Positions 13,894-14,431 of a stretch of 14,431 nucleotides of DNA are shown here, one piece after another (position 1 is the first letter of the stretch; the number at the start of each line of letters is the position of its first letter). Below the pieces are notes generated by a model. That model was given only the letters and a program-made list of their open reading frames with translations. It was not told the DNA's origin and ran no database searches. Source of the stretch: CAYTIB01 sp964437725 (GTDB lineage: Bacteria; UBA8248; JACPRG01; G963555815); NCBI GenBank assembly GCA_964437725.1, contig CAYTIB010000097.1, positions 1 through 14,431 on the forward strand, in the 5' to 3' direction. The position numbers were made by a program, and so were the translations under genes.

Positions 13894-14431
13894 CTACACT
13901 TCCAGAGCCGCGGGTGCGGGCACTGGTCTCAAAACCGAGGGAGCTTTATCCCTCACCCTCCTCAAAGGCTTCAGGAATTTTATCAGCCCAATTGAGATAA
14001 CTCCTGCAACTAGGCTGAACCAGAGCGAAGCCTGATAGCTACCGAAGACATCGAACAACAAACCGCCCATGTACCCGCCTCCAGCCATTCCCAGGCTTGC
14101 GGCCACAATGGTTCCTCCATAGATGGCTCCCAGGCGTTTCGTCCCGAAGTATTCTCGAGTCATAAGAGGATACATGGGACTATTCCCCCCCCATCCGATT
14201 CCGAAGATCACAGAAAAAATGTAAAACATCATCAATGAGTCAGACACCATGAGAAAGGGAATCATTCCCGTTTGCAGGATCAATGTCAAAAGGAGTCCAT
14301 TCCGTGAACCAATTCGATCGGCCATAGATGGGATTACGATACGTCCGGCAATTGCCGCTAATCCAACTAGCCCCAAGACGCTGGCCCCCTGCTCCGGAGT
14401 GATACTTCGATCTGTTGCGTAGGCCACCACG
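13894..14431 (-). CDS. MFS transporter, C-terminal half (partial)
   Basis: The frame runs off the right edge; the visible 179 residues are the C-terminal half of a major-facilitator carrier of the inner membrane. The Val codon at the edge is not a start. The loop GRIVIPSMADRIGSRNG, with its D-R-x-G core, is the MFS motif-A-like turn. Several hydrophobic helices follow (LLLTLILQTGMIPFLMV, FYIFSVIFGIGWGG, GTIVAASLGMAGGGYMGGLLF and a final LWFSLVAGVISIGLIKFL). The segment MTREYFGTKRLGAIYGG, then LFDVFGSYQASLWF, is typical of the monocarboxylate/oxalate-formate-like MFS group. That points to an organic-acid substrate without proving one. The tail (about 20 residues) is soluble and Pro-rich. It may belong with genes to the right of the window. 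Confidence 0.85.
   Translation of the reverse strand, partial: VVAYATDRSITPEQGASVLGLVGLAAIAGRIVIPSMADRIGSRNGLLLTLILQTGMIPFLMVSDSLMMFYIFSVIFGIGWGGNSPMYPLMTREYFGTKRLGAIYGGTIVAASLGMAGGGYMGGLLFDVFGSYQASLWFSLVAGVISIGLIKFLKPLRRVRDKAPSVLRPVPAPAALEV

Overview
This is a chromosomal window from a Gram-negative-looking bacterium of middling G+C. Three proteins carry export signals suited to a periplasm (two alpha/beta hydrolases and a Sel1-repeat protein). The gene mix is amino-acid/amide hydrolases, an ornithine-cyclodeaminase homologue, an SDR and an MFS carrier, which fits a free-living heterotrophic proteobacterium or relative. No marker in the window fixes the phylum, so that placement is inference.

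Layout. The left edge (1-547) holds a conspicuously A+T-rich reading frame ending in a CxxCH heme-type motif, probably cut by the window edge and probably of foreign origin. It converges on galT (minus strand, 814-1854), which is followed by a perfect 10-bp stem-loop. Next come a promoter and two tRNA genes, tRNA-Gly(GCC) and tRNA-Cys(GCA). Only 72 nt after them, on the same strand, starts an ornithine cyclodeaminase/mu-crystallin family gene, followed by an exported serine hydrolase of the dienelactone-hydrolase type. A Sel1-repeat secreted protein lies on the minus strand and may be leaderless. Divergent from it is a HAD phosphatase followed by a hydantoinase/carbamoylase-family amidohydrolase. 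These converge on a two-gene minus-strand operon: gamma-glutamyltransferase then an M20-peptidase-like protein whose metal-site motifs are altered.

Right part. A second minus-strand operon (10248-11598) pairs a ferritin-like protein with two ExxH motifs and an AbiV-like HEPN-type protein. This is the best candidate for something not already described, a possible defence or stress-response pair. Divergent from it runs a plus-strand group: a second exported serine hydrolase, a classical SDR dehydrogenase and a 103-aa alpha/beta protein, ending at a 16-bp stem-loop. A truncated MFS transporter (minus) runs off the right edge.

Working together. The central genes (ocd-like, carbamoylase, GGT, M20-like) look like an amino-acid/peptide/amide salvage neighbourhood. 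GGT would free glutamate and an amino acid or peptide from gamma-glutamyl compounds, and the carbamoylase would release amino acid, CO2 and ammonia from N-carbamoyl compounds. The link between these units is proximity only. No CRISPR array, insertion sequence, rRNA or origin was seen.
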